A stretch of DNA of 64,000 nt from Nocardioides luteus (GTDB taxonomy: Bacteria > Actinomycetota > Actinomycetes > Propionibacteriales > Nocardioidaceae). The translations under genes were made by a program, and so were the position numbers. The stretch is from the NCBI RefSeq assembly GCF_000960475.2, contig NZ_JZDQ02000001.1, positions 1 through 64,000 on the forward strand, read 5' to 3'. The notes under the pieces were generated by a model. The model made no database searches and had not been told where the DNA came from. It saw only the letters and a list, made by a program, of their open reading frames with translations. Below are positions 1 to 7,326 of this stretch, piece by piece (positions within the stretch are counted from its first letter, which is position 1; each line of letters opens with the position of its first letter).

Positions 1-96
1 GAGACGTCAGTTAGGTCGGGCGAGACGTCAGTTAGGTCGGCCGAGACGTCAGTTAGGTCGGCCGAGACGTCAGTTAGGTCGGCCGAGATGTCACCG
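1..96. repeat. Left half of a converging 21-bp tandem repeat array
   Basis: Four head-to-tail copies (starting at 1, 22, 43 and 64) of a 21-bp unit reading GAGACGTCAG-TTAG-GTCGGSC, then a decayed partial copy at 85-96. The unit carries the palindrome GACGTC. The array continues beyond the left edge of the window. The right half (97-240) holds the same unit on the opposite strand with a different 4-base filler. The repeats are contiguous, with no unique spacers. Confidence 0.9.
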
Positions 97-300
97 CTGA
101 CGTCTCGCCCGACGGGGCTGACGTCTCGCCCGACGGGGCTGACGTCTCGCCCGACGGGCTGACGTCTCGCCTGACGGGGCTGACGTCTCGCCCGACGGGG
201 CTGACGCCTCGCCCGACGGGGCTGACGCCTCGCCCGACGTGAGCGACGCCTCGGCAGAATGTGAGTGACGTTTCGGCGCGCAACGATGACGGCTCGGCAG
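97..300. repeat. Right, inverted half of the 21-bp repeat array with decaying tail
   Basis: Seven copies (starting at 97, 118, 139, 159, 180, 201 and 222) of CTGACGTCTC-GCCCGAC-GGGG. Its reverse complement is GAGACGTCAG-CCCC-GTCGGGC, the left-hand unit with CCCC replacing TTAG. The third copy is one base short, and the sixth and seventh carry a T-to-C change in the core. From 241 three degraded copies follow at about 22-bp spacing (starting at 241, 263 and 285). The array ends 22 bp before the first gene. No gene is seen in 1-322. Confidence 0.88.
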
Positions 301-322
301 TTTCCGATAGCGTGGCCGCGCC

Positions 323-943
323 ATGTTGGATCACATCAAAGGCTTCGTCCAGGGAGTCGTCCTTGCGCCCATCGTCCGGCTGTTCGTGGCGCTGAAGATC
401 AGCCCCGATGTCGTGACGCTCGTCGGCACCGTCGGAGTAGCGGTCGGGGCGCTGGCGTTCTACCCGCGCGGCGAGCTGCTGGCCGGCACGATCTTCATCA
501 CCTGCTTCGTCTTCAGCGACCTGATCGACGGAGCGATGGCGCGTGCCGTCGGCCGTACGAGCAAGTTCGGTGCCTTCTGGGACTCCACCCTCGACCGGAT
601 CGGTGACGGCGCGGTCTTCGGTGGCCTGGCGCTCTACTTCGCCGGCCCCGGTGACTCCGACCTCTACCTCGCGCTGACCCTGTGGTGCGTGGTGATGGGC
701 GCGGTCACCTCCTACGCCCGCGCCCGCGCGGAGTCGCTGGGCTTCACCGCCAATGTCGGCATCGCCGAGCGCGCCGACCGGCTCGTCCTCGTCCTGGTGC
801 TGACCGGTTTCGCCGGCATCTTCGACCTCGACCTGCTCATCTACATCGCGCTCTGGATCCTCGCAGCGGCCTCGACCGTCACCGTCGGGCAGCGCGTCTG
901 GACCGTCCGCCGCCAGGCCCTCGCCGAGGAGGCGGCGTCGTGA
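323..943 (+). CDS. pgsA: Phosphatidylinositol-phosphate synthase (CDP-alcohol phosphatidyltransferase)
   Basis: Membrane enzyme of 206 residues that transfers a phosphodiester-linked head group from a CDP-lipid. The CDP-alcohol phosphotransferase signature is complete: D66, D69-G70, A73-R74, G83, D87 and D91, which bind metal and CDP. The rest is mostly hydrophobic, consistent with about six membrane helices. In actinomycetes the close homologue joins CDP-diacylglycerol to inositol-1-phosphate, the first step towards phosphatidylinositol and its mannosides. The next gene, an inositol-phosphatase-family enzyme overlapping by four bases, supports an inositol-linked role. The exact head group is inference; a PGP synthase is the main alternative. 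The start is the first ATG after the repeat array. Confidence 0.85.
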   Translation: MLDHIKGFVQGVVLAPIVRLFVALKISPDVVTLVGTVGVAVGALAFYPRGELLAGTIFITCFVFSDLIDGAMARAVGRTSKFGAFWDSTLDRIGDGAVFGGLALYFAGPGDSDLYLALTLWCVVMGAVTSYARARAESLGFTANVGIAERADRLVLVLVLTGFAGIFDLDLLIYIALWILAAASTVTVGQRVWTVRRQALAEEAAS

Positions 944-1713
944 CCAGGCCGACCGAGGCAGACGTACGTCTGGCCGCGGAGCTCGTCCGCGGCGCCGGCT
1001 CGCTCGCCGCGAAGATGCGCCACGCGGGCATCGGCGACTCGATCGAGACCAAGACCTCGGTCTCCGACCTCGTCACCGCCGCCGACAAGGCCGCCGAGAA
1101 GGCGATCGTCGACCGCCTCGCCACCGAGCACCCCGGCGACGGCATCCTCGGGGAGGAGGGCTCCACCCGCGAGTCGGCCACCGGACGCGTGTGGACCATC
1201 GACCCGGTCGACGGCACCTACAACTTCGTCCGCGGCCTCGACTGGTGGTGCTCGGCGCTGGCGCTGACCGACGGCGACGACCTGGTTCTGGGGGCGATCT
1301 ACTCGCCGGCCGAGGACGCCGTCTACGTCGGTGGGCCCGAGCTGCCCACCACCCGCAACGGCGTCCGCCTCGACCAGGTGCTGGACACGCCGCTCGCGCT
1401 GGCCTGTCTGACGACCTACCTCCACCCGGCCAAGCTGAAGCATCCCGTGGGGGAGGCCTACGTCCGCGTGGCCAGCCAGGCCGCCTCCATCCGGATCCTC
1501 GGCTCCGGCTCGATGGACCTCACCGCGATCGCCCAGGGCAAGCTCCACCTCTTCTGCCAGCACTCCGTCCCCGACTGGGACCGCCTCCCCGGTGCCGCCC
1601 TCGTCCTCGGCGTCGGCGGCACGACCGCCCAGGTCGAGGCCGGCGGGGTCCTCTGGTCCCTGGCCGGCGCCCCGGCCGCGGTGGCCGAAGCGGTGGAAGC
1701 ACTGGCCTCCTAG
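940..1713 (+). CDS. Inositol monophosphatase family protein
   Basis: A 257-residue Mg-dependent phosphatase of the IMPase/FBPase/CysQ superfamily. Metal ligands are visible: GEEG at 71-74, the D88-P-V-D91-G-T motif, and a C-terminal Asp near residue 212 in DWDRLPGAA. It probably removes phosphate from inositol-1-phosphate or a similar sugar phosphate, but close relatives act on histidinol phosphate or PAP, so the substrate is not proven. The GTG start overlaps the stop of the upstream phosphatidyltransferase (GTGA), indicating translational coupling. An ORF in this frame extends upstream to 682, but that part only shadows the preceding gene. Confidence 0.85.
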   Translation: MTRPTEADVRLAAELVRGAGSLAAKMRHAGIGDSIETKTSVSDLVTAADKAAEKAIVDRLATEHPGDGILGEEGSTRESATGRVWTIDPVDGTYNFVRGLDWWCSALALTDGDDLVLGAIYSPAEDAVYVGGPELPTTRNGVRLDQVLDTPLALACLTTYLHPAKLKHPVGEAYVRVASQAASIRILGSGSMDLTAIAQGKLHLFCQHSVPDWDRLPGAALVLGVGGTTAQVEAGGVLWSLAGAPAAVAEAVEALAS

Positions 1714-1779
1714 CAGTCCACTTTGGGAACAGTGGCCTGAGCAGGCCTTTCCGAGGGTGGCGTACGTCAGATCCCGACC

Positions 1780-1785
1780 TACGAT
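1780..1785 (+). promoter_or_regulatory. -10 element of a leaderless promoter for pdxS
   Basis: TACGAT followed by exactly six bases and then the pdxS ATG at 1792. This is the TANNNT-N6-ATG arrangement of actinobacterial leaderless transcripts, so transcription should begin at the A of the start codon. There is no Shine-Dalgarno sequence upstream of this ATG. Confidence 0.6.
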
Positions 1786-1791
1786 CGCCTC

Positions 1792-2688
1792 ATGGCAACA
1801 AGCACGAATGAGACGGGAACCTCGCGCGTCAAGCGCGGGATGGCGGAGATGCTCAAGGGCGGCGTGATCATGGACGTGGTCACCCCCGAGCAGGCGAAGA
1901 TCGCCGAGGACGCCGGCGCAGTGGCGGTGATGGCGCTCGAGCGCGTCCCCGCCGACATCCGCGCCCAGGGCGGCGTGAGCCGCATGTCCGACCCCGACAT
2001 GATCGACGGCATCATCGAGGCCGTCTCCATCCCGGTCATGGCCAAGGCCCGCATCGGCCACTTCGCCGAGGCGCAGGTGCTGCAGTCGCTCGGCGTCGAC
2101 TACATCGACGAGTCCGAGGTGCTCACCCCGGCCGACTACGAGAACCACATCGACAAGTGGGCCTACACGGTGCCGTTCGTGTGCGGGGCGACCAACCTCG
2201 GCGAGGCCCTGCGCCGCATCACCGAGGGTGCGGCGATGATCCGCTCCAAGGGCGAGGCCGGCACTGGCGACGTCTCCAACGCGGTCACCCACATGCGTAC
2301 GATCCGCCGCGAGATCCGCCGCCTCGGCGCGCTCGCCGACGACGAGCTCTACGTCGCGGCCAAGGAGCTCCAGGCCCCCTACGAGCTCGTCAAGGAGGTC
2401 GCCGCCAACGGCAAGCTCCCGGTCGTCCTCTTCACCGCGGGCGGCATCGCCACCCCGGCCGACGCCGCGATGATGATGCAGCTCGGCGCCGAGGGCGTCT
2501 TCGTCGGCTCCGGCATCTTCAAGTCCGGCAACCCGGCGCAGCGCGCCGAGGCGATCGTCAAGGCGACCACCTTCCACGACGACCCCGACGTCATCGCCAA
2601 GGTCTCCCGCGGTCTCGGCGAGGCGATGGTCGGCATCAACGTCGACGAGCCGGCCCGGTCGATCCAGTTCGCGGAGCGCGGCTGGTGA
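1792..2688 (+). CDS. pdxS: Pyridoxal 5'-phosphate synthase, lyase subunit PdxS
   Basis: Synthase subunit (298 residues) of the DXP-independent vitamin B6 pathway. It condenses ribose 5-phosphate, glyceraldehyde 3-phosphate and ammonia into PLP. The conserved (beta/alpha)8 barrel residues are present with a +4 offset from Bacillus numbering: D28, Lys85 in VMAKARIGH (covalent sugar adduct), D106, and Lys153 in RSKGEAGTG (swinging lysine). The protein family forms a 12-mer that receives ammonia from PdxT, encoded immediately downstream with a GTGA overlap. A leaderless-type promoter sits at the start codon. Confidence 0.97.
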   Translation: MATSTNETGTSRVKRGMAEMLKGGVIMDVVTPEQAKIAEDAGAVAVMALERVPADIRAQGGVSRMSDPDMIDGIIEAVSIPVMAKARIGHFAEAQVLQSLGVDYIDESEVLTPADYENHIDKWAYTVPFVCGATNLGEALRRITEGAAMIRSKGEAGTGDVSNAVTHMRTIRREIRRLGALADDELYVAAKELQAPYELVKEVAANGKLPVVLFTAGGIATPADAAMMMQLGAEGVFVGSGIFKSGNPAQRAEAIVKATTFHDDPDVIAKVSRGLGEAMVGINVDEPARSIQFAERGW

Positions 2689-3257
2689 CGACGGTCGGCG
2701 TACTCGCCCTCCAGGGCGACGTCCGTGAGCACCTCGCCGCGCTCGACCGTCTGGGGGTGAAGGGCACCTCCGTGCGGCGCAGGGAGGAGCTCGACGCGTG
2801 CGACGCCCTCGTCATCCCCGGAGGGGAGTCGACGGCGATGTGGCGCCTGGCCCGTACGTTCGAGCTGCTCGACCCGCTCCGTGACCGCGTCCGCACCGGG
2901 ATGCCGGCGCTCGGCACGTGCGCCGGCATGGTCCTCCTGGCCGACCGCCTCCTCGACGGGGCGGAGGGCCAGAAGACCATCGGTGGGCTGGACATCACGG
3001 TCAGGCGCAACGCCTTCGGGCGGCAGACCGAGTCGTTCGAGACCGACCTGGAGGTCACCGGCCTCGAGGACACGGTCCATGGTGTCTTCATCCGGGCGCC
3101 CTGGGTCGAGGAGATCGGTGACGGCGTCGAGGTGCTGGCGAGCGTCGAGGGTCACCCCGTCGCCGTACGCCAGAACCAGCTGATGGCGACGAGCTTCCAT
3201 CCCGAGGTCAACGCCGACGACCGGCTGCACCGGCTGTTCCTGGACACCTGCTGCTGA
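2685..3257 (+). CDS. pdxT: Pyridoxal 5'-phosphate synthase, glutaminase subunit PdxT
   Basis: Class I glutamine amidotransferase of 190 residues that hydrolyses glutamine and channels ammonia to PdxS. The nucleophile Cys79 (LGTCAGM) and the partners His172 and Glu174 (FHPEV) are present, as is the PGGEST substrate motif at 45-50. Length is normal for the family. The GTG start overlaps the pdxS stop, so the two subunits are translationally coupled as a stoichiometric pair. Confidence 0.97.
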   Translation: MTTVGVLALQGDVREHLAALDRLGVKGTSVRRREELDACDALVIPGGESTAMWRLARTFELLDPLRDRVRTGMPALGTCAGMVLLADRLLDGAEGQKTIGGLDITVRRNAFGRQTESFETDLEVTGLEDTVHGVFIRAPWVEEIGDGVEVLASVEGHPVAVRQNQLMATSFHPEVNADDRLHRLFLDTCC

Positions 3258-3278
3258 CGGAGCGGCACACCGGGTAGT

Positions 3279-3284
3279 TACAAT
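3279..3284 (+). promoter_or_regulatory. Probable -10 of the yebC promoter
   Basis: TACAAT preceded by a TTGACA-like CTGACG at 3254-3259, which overlaps the end of pdxT (19-bp spacer). This is a good match to a housekeeping promoter and would give a leader of about 70 nt before yebC. Confidence 0.4.
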
Positions 3285-3363
3285 AGGCACCTGCTGCCCT
3301 GTGACGACTCCGGTGGCGGCTCGACAAGCACAGCGACGACGCGGGGCAAAGGACGGTTTTCAG

Positions 3364-4131
3364 ATGAGCGGCCACTCCAAGTGGGCAACGACCAAGCACA
3401 AGAAGGCGGCGATCGACGCCAAGCGCGGCAAGCTCTTCGCCAAGCTCATCAAGACGATCGAGATCGCCGCCAAGACCGGCGGTCCTGATCCGGCCGGCAA
3501 CCCGACCCTCTACGACGCGATCCAGAAGGCCAAGAAGCAGTCGGTCCCCAACGACAACATCGACCGCGCGGTCAAGCGCGGTGGTGGGCTCGACGGCGGC
3601 GGGGTCTCCTACGACACGATCATGTACGAGGTCTACGGCCCCCAGGGCGTCGCGCTCCTCATCGAGTGTCTGACCGACAACCGCAACCGGGCGGCCATGG
3701 AGGTCCGCACCGCGGTCACCCGCAACGGCGGCACCATGGCCGACCCCGGTTCGGTGAGCCGCCTCTTCGACCGCAAGGGCATCGTCGTGGTGGCGAAGTC
3801 CCAGGAGGGCAAGGAGGTCTCCGAGGACGACCTCCTCGAGGCCACCCTCGACGCCGGTGCCGAGGACGTCAACGACCTCGGTGAGTCCTTCGAGATCGTC
3901 TCCGACCCCTCCGACGTGGTCGCGGTCCGCACCGCGCTCCAGGACGCCGGCATCGACTACGACTCCGCCGAGGTCCAGTTCGTCGCGAGCATGGACATCC
4001 CGGTCGCCGACGCCTCGGCCGCCGAGAAGGTCTTCAAGCTCATCGACGCGGTCGACGACCTCGACGACGTCCAGAACGTCTTCTCCAACGCCGACGTCCC
4101 CGACGACGTCATGGAGACCGTCGACGCCTGA
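3364..4131 (+). CDS. YebC/PmpR family protein
   Basis: A 255-residue protein with the typical N-terminus [14 protein letters not shown] and three-domain YebC fold. Members bind nucleic acids or ribosomes. Some have been reported as transcription regulators, and more recently some have been linked to translation of proline-rich stretches; which applies here is unknown. The ATG at 3364 gives the canonical N-terminus. An upstream GTG at 3301 would add 21 non-conserved residues and is rejected. yebC lies upstream of ruvCAB, a linkage common in bacteria, but here separated by a small membrane protein gene and a separate promoter. Confidence 0.93.
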   Translation: MSGHSKWATTKHKKAAIDAKRGKLFAKLIKTIEIAAKTGGPDPAGNPTLYDAIQKAKKQSVPNDNIDRAVKRGGGLDGGGVSYDTIMYEVYGPQGVALLIECLTDNRNRAAMEVRTAVTRNGGTMADPGSVSRLFDRKGIVVVAKSQEGKEVSEDDLLEATLDAGAEDVNDLGESFEIVSDPSDVVAVRTALQDAGIDYDSAEVQFVASMDIPVADASAAEKVFKLIDAVDDLDDVQNVFSNADVPDDVMETVDA

Positions 4132-4173
4132 CCCGCGTCGCCCTCCGCGCTGTCCACGTCCCCTTGCGAACCG

Positions 4174-4201
4174 GTTCATGCCCGGGGCGGATGGTGGGTA
4201 C
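4174..4201 (+). promoter_or_regulatory. Candidate sigma-B/F-type stress promoter
   Basis: GTTCAT, a 16-bp spacer, then GGGTAC. This resembles the GTTT-N14-16-GGGTAT/C promoters read by actinobacterial SigB/SigF/SigH-class factors. It lies 53 bp upstream of the small membrane protein gene at 4255. Confidence 0.4.
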
Positions 4202-4254
4202 CCAGAAGGTCGCGCACCGCCAGCGGGGCGGGTTCGCGCTGGAAGGAGGACACG

Positions 4255-4497
4255 ATGGGGTACGGCGTAGGAGCGACTCTGCTCGTGGTCGGGCTTATCC
4301 TGGCGCTGGCTGTGCACGTCTCGGTCAGTGGAGTCGATCTGACTCTGATCGGCTGGATCCTGACCGCTGTCGGAGCCGTGGTGCTGATCCTGACCGCTGT
4401 GACGCTGAACGCCGGCCGTCGCTCGCGCACCGTCGCGAGGCGGAGGCACGCGGACGGCACGGAGACCGTCGAGGAGCGGCGAACCGACTCCCTGTGA
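4255..4497 (+). CDS. Small two-helix membrane protein (DUF6458-like)
   Basis: An 80-residue protein with two hydrophobic helices (about 5-24 and 29-51) joined by a short loop, then a basic, charged cytoplasmic tail rich in Arg and Glu. It resembles the DUF6458 family of actinobacterial small membrane proteins, whose function is unknown. A strong Shine-Dalgarno (AAGGAGG at 4242-4248) precedes the ATG. The upstream promoter looks stress-sigma-like rather than housekeeping, suggesting an envelope stress role, which is inference only. Confidence 0.8.
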   Translation: MGYGVGATLLVVGLILALAVHVSVSGVDLTLIGWILTAVGAVVLILTAVTLNAGRRSRTVARRRHADGTETVEERRTDSL

Positions 4498-4590
4498 GCG
4501 CGGAGGACCTCACCAGCGACTCGGACGTCCCAAGCACGTTGCATCCTTCTGAATGAGGGTGTCGCGGCGCCGGAGGCAGCACCGGACAGG

Positions 4591-4611
4591 TAGTCTACGA
4601 ACAGACGTTCG
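4591..4611 (+). promoter_or_regulatory. LexA-type SOS box and -10 upstream of ruvC
   Basis: CGAAC-AGAC-GTTCG at 4598-4611 is a perfect inverted repeat matching the actinobacterial LexA operator (CGAAC-N4-GTTCG). TAGTCT at 4591-4596 is a good -10 hexamer that would place the transcription start inside the operator, where LexA would block initiation. It lies 40 bp before ruvC, a known SOS-controlled gene in many actinobacteria. Confidence 0.8.
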
Positions 4612-4650
4612 ACACCCGGCCGGCTCGGTCGTTGTGGAAGAGGTGCTCCA

Positions 4651-5175
4651 GTGCGCGTGCTTGGGATCGACCCCGGCCTGACCCGGTGCGGGATGGGCGT
4701 GGTCGACGGCTCGCTGGGCAGGCCGCTGTCGATGGTGGATGTCGGCGTGATCCGCACCTCCGCCGATCTTCCCGTCTGGGAGCGGCTGGTGAGCATCGAG
4801 AAGGGCATCGACGCCTGGATCGAGGAGCACCGGCCCGACGCGGTCGCGATCGAGCGGATCTTCGCGCGCTCGAACGTCTCCACGATCATGGGTACGGCCC
4901 AGGCCAGCGGCCTCGCCATGGTCTGCGCGGCACGCCGCGGCCTCCCGGTCGCCCTGCACACGCCGTCCGAGGTCAAGGCCGCCGTCTCCGGCAGCGGCCG
5001 GGCCGACAAGGCCCAGGTCACCGCGATGGTGACCCGGATCCTGCGGCTCCCGACCCCGCCGAAGCCCGCCGACGCCGCCGACGCGCTGGCGCTGGCCATC
5101 ACCCACCAGTGGCGCGGAGGCGCCCAGAACCGCATCGAAGCCGCGGTGGCCGCGGCCGGGAAGGCACGTAGATAG
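4651..5175 (+). CDS. ruvC: Holliday junction endonuclease RuvC
   Basis: Resolvase of 174 residues that nicks Holliday junctions symmetrically at the end of recombination repair. The four catalytic acids are present: D7 (GIDPG), E68 (AIERIF), D141 and D144 (PADAADALA). The start is GTG with a purine-rich AGAGG upstream. ruvA follows with no gap, and ruvB five bases after that. The LexA-type box upstream suggests DNA-damage induction of the whole ruvCAB set. Confidence 0.97.
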   Translation: MRVLGIDPGLTRCGMGVVDGSLGRPLSMVDVGVIRTSADLPVWERLVSIEKGIDAWIEEHRPDAVAIERIFARSNVSTIMGTAQASGLAMVCAARRGLPVALHTPSEVKAAVSGSGRADKAQVTAMVTRILRLPTPPKPADAADALALAITHQWRGGAQNRIEAAVAAAGKARR

Positions 5176-5778
5176 ATGATCGCGTCCGTACGCGGCAAGG
5201 TCGCCGCCGTCAGTCTCTCCACCGCCGTCGTCGAGGTCGGCGGCATCGGCATCGAGCTGCTCTGCACGCCCAACACCCTGGCCACGCTCCGCACCGGCGA
5301 GGAGGCCCACCTGCCGACCAGCCTGGTCGTCCGTGAGGACTCGCTGACCCTCTTCGGCTTCACCGACACCGACGAGCGCACCCTCTTCGAGCTGCTCCAG
5401 ACCGCCTCCGGCGTCGGCCCGAAGCTCGCCCAGGCGATGCTCGCGGTCCTCTCGCCCGACGGCATCCGGCTGGCCATCTCCACCGAGGACGCCAAGACCC
5501 TCACCAAGGTCCCCGGCATCGGCCAGAAGGGCGCCCAGCGCGTGATCCTGGAGCTCAAGGACAGGATCGGCGCGCCGACCGGCACCGCCTCCGCGCCCGC
5601 GGCCGCCCAGCCGGGCGCCGCCCCGTGGCGCGACCAGGTCACCGAGGCCCTCATCGGCCTGGGCTACAACGCCCGCGACGCCGACAAGGCCGTCACCGCC
5701 ATCGAGCCGGAGGCCGGCGACCAGGCCAACATCTCGCTGCTCCTCCGGGCCGCCCTGCGCACGCTTTCCAAGGCATAG
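5176..5778 (+). CDS. ruvA: Holliday junction branch migration protein RuvA
   Basis: Junction-binding subunit of 200 residues that forms a tetramer on the four-way junction and loads RuvB rings. The N-terminal OB-fold begins MIASVRGKV, followed by helix-hairpin-helix motifs ([17 protein letters not shown] and [16 protein letters not shown]). An Ala/Pro-rich flexible linker (about 135-150) leads to the C-terminal RuvB-contacting domain. The ATG follows directly on the ruvC stop. Confidence 0.97.
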   Translation: MIASVRGKVAAVSLSTAVVEVGGIGIELLCTPNTLATLRTGEEAHLPTSLVVREDSLTLFGFTDTDERTLFELLQTASGVGPKLAQAMLAVLSPDGIRLAISTEDAKTLTKVPGIGQKGAQRVILELKDRIGAPTGTASAPAAAQPGAAPWRDQVTEALIGLGYNARDADKAVTAIEPEAGDQANISLLLRAALRTLSKA

Positions 5779-5783
5779 GAACC

Positions 5784-6866
5784 ATGCACGAGGATGACCT
5801 GACCGCTGCCGAGGACGCCTACTTCTCCTCGCTGACGATCGCCGAGGCCGACGGGGACGACCGGGCCGTCGAGGCGGCGCTGCGCCCCAAGAGCCTCGAC
5901 GAGCTGATCGGCCAGCAACGCGTCCGCGAACAGCTCAGCCTGGTCCTGGAGGCGGCGCGGCAACGCGAGCGAGCCCCCGACCACGTACTCCTGTCCGGGC
6001 CGCCGGGACTCGGCAAGACCACGCTCGCGATGATCATCGCCGCCGAGATGTCGGCGCCGCTGAGGATCACCTCCGGCCCCGCGATCACCCACGCCGGTGA
6101 CCTGGCCGCGATCCTGAGCGGCCTCAACGAGGGCGAGGTGCTCTTCGTCGACGAGATCCACCGGATGAGCCGCCCGGCCGAGGAGATGCTCTACCTCGCG
6201 ATGGAGGACTTCCGCGTCGACGTCGTCATCGGCAAGGGCCCCGGCGCGACCGCGATCCCGATCGACCTGCCGCCGTTCACGCTGGTCGGCGCGACCACCC
6301 GGGCCGGCCTCCTCCCGGGACCGCTCAGGGACAGGTTCGGCTTCACCGGCCACCTCGAGCTCTACGACCCGGCAGACCTCGAGCTGATCGTGCGCCGCTC
6401 CGCGGGCCTGCTCGAGGTCACCCTCCGCGACGACGGCGCACAGGAGATCGCCGGGCGCTCCCGCGGCACCCCGCGCATCGCCAACAGGCTGCTGCGCCGC
6501 GTACGCGACTATGCCCAGGTCAAGGCCGACGGCACGGTCACCCAGGAGGTCGCCCAGAAGGCGCTGGACCTCTACGAGGTCGACCCGCTCGGCCTGGACC
6601 GCCTCGACCTGGCTGTCCTCGACGCCCTGTGCCGGCGCTTCGGCGGCGGTCCCGTGGGCATCTCCACCCTCGCCGTCGCGGTGGGGGAGGAGCGTGAGAC
6701 CGTCGAGGAGGTGGCCGAGCCGTTCCTGGTGCGCACCGGCTTCCTGGCCCGTACGCCGCGGGGCCGTGTCGCCACCCCGGCAGCATGGGAACATCTGGGG
6801 CTGCCGGTGCCGGCCAGCGCGGAGGCCGCGGCCTGGTCCAAGGACACGCTCTGGGATGAGGCCTGA
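5784..6866 (+). CDS. ruvB: Holliday junction branch migration helicase RuvB
   Basis: AAA+ motor of 360 residues that drives branch migration. Walker A is GPPGLGKTT at 72-80, Walker B contains VDEIHRM, and sensor 1 is GATTR. The C-terminal winged helix contains [12 protein letters not shown] chose the ATG at 5784, five bases after ruvA; a longer frame from 5625 only shadows ruvA. The first 28 residues are an acidic extension before the usual RPKSLDE start, a common actinobacterial variation. Confidence 0.97.
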   Translation: MHEDDLTAAEDAYFSSLTIAEADGDDRAVEAALRPKSLDELIGQQRVREQLSLVLEAARQRERAPDHVLLSGPPGLGKTTLAMIIAAEMSAPLRITSGPAITHAGDLAAILSGLNEGEVLFVDEIHRMSRPAEEMLYLAMEDFRVDVVIGKGPGATAIPIDLPPFTLVGATTRAGLLPGPLRDRFGFTGHLELYDPADLELIVRRSAGLLEVTLRDDGAQEIAGRSRGTPRIANRLLRRVRDYAQVKADGTVTQEVAQKALDLYEVDPLGLDRLDLAVLDALCRRFGGGPVGISTLAVAVGEERETVEEVAEPFLVRTGFLARTPRGRVATPAAWEHLGLPVPASAEAAAWSKDTLWDEA

Positions 6867-6892
6867 TTCACAGTCCCAACCAGGTGCCTGGT

Positions 6893-6898
6893 TAGACT
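6893..6898 (+). promoter_or_regulatory. Possible -10 element before yajC
   Basis: TAGACT between ruvB and yajC would start a transcript near 6905 with a leader of about 50 nt. No clear -35 is present at ideal spacing, so this is tentative. Confidence 0.35.
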
Positions 6899-6953
6899 TG
6901 CACGTCGCCGTGCGCCTGCCGGCGACCACTCAGACTGTCGGAGCCGAACCCCC

Positions 6954-7319
6954 GTGGAATTCCTTCCTTTTATCGTCATCATCGTCCTGTTCTACTTCTT
7001 GTTGATCAGGCCGCAGCAGAAGCGTGCGAAGCAGGCTCGTGAGCTCCAGCTCAACCTCCAGCCGGGTGACCGGGTGATGCTGACCGCCGGGGTCTTCGGC
7101 ACCGTGACCGAGGTCGAAGAGACCACGACGAACATCAAGGTCGAGATCGCCGACGGCGTCGTCGTCCAAGTCGTGCGCCAGGCGGTGGCCCAGAAGGTCA
7201 CCGAGGCGCCCGCGGACGAGGACGACGAGGCCGGCGACGACACCGAGCTCGAGGCCGCGGCCGACGAGACCTCTGCCGATGCCGAGAACGTCATCGTGGA
7301 CCTCGACAAGAAGGACTGA
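6954..7319 (+). CDS. yajC: Sec translocon accessory subunit YajC
   Basis: A 121-residue single-span membrane protein. An N-terminal helix (about 3-18, ending LLIRPQQKR) precedes a small soluble domain (GDRVMLTAGVFGTVTEVEE) and an acidic C-terminal tail. YajC associates with SecD and SecF, which follow in the same operon (secD starts seven bases after the stop). The GTG start has no clear Shine-Dalgarno but gives the expected family N-terminus. Confidence 0.92.
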   Translation: MEFLPFIVIIVLFYFLLIRPQQKRAKQARELQLNLQPGDRVMLTAGVFGTVTEVEETTTNIKVEIADGVVVQVVRQAVAQKVTEAPADEDDEAGDDTELEAAADETSADAENVIVDLDKKD

Positions 7320-7326
7320 CCAACAC

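Noticed and set aside
1..300. Reading the repeat array as a CRISPR locus or as coding sequence (reverse frames of 77-86 codons)
   Set aside because: Units are contiguous 21-mers without unique spacers and no cas genes are present; the frames encode only the repeat.
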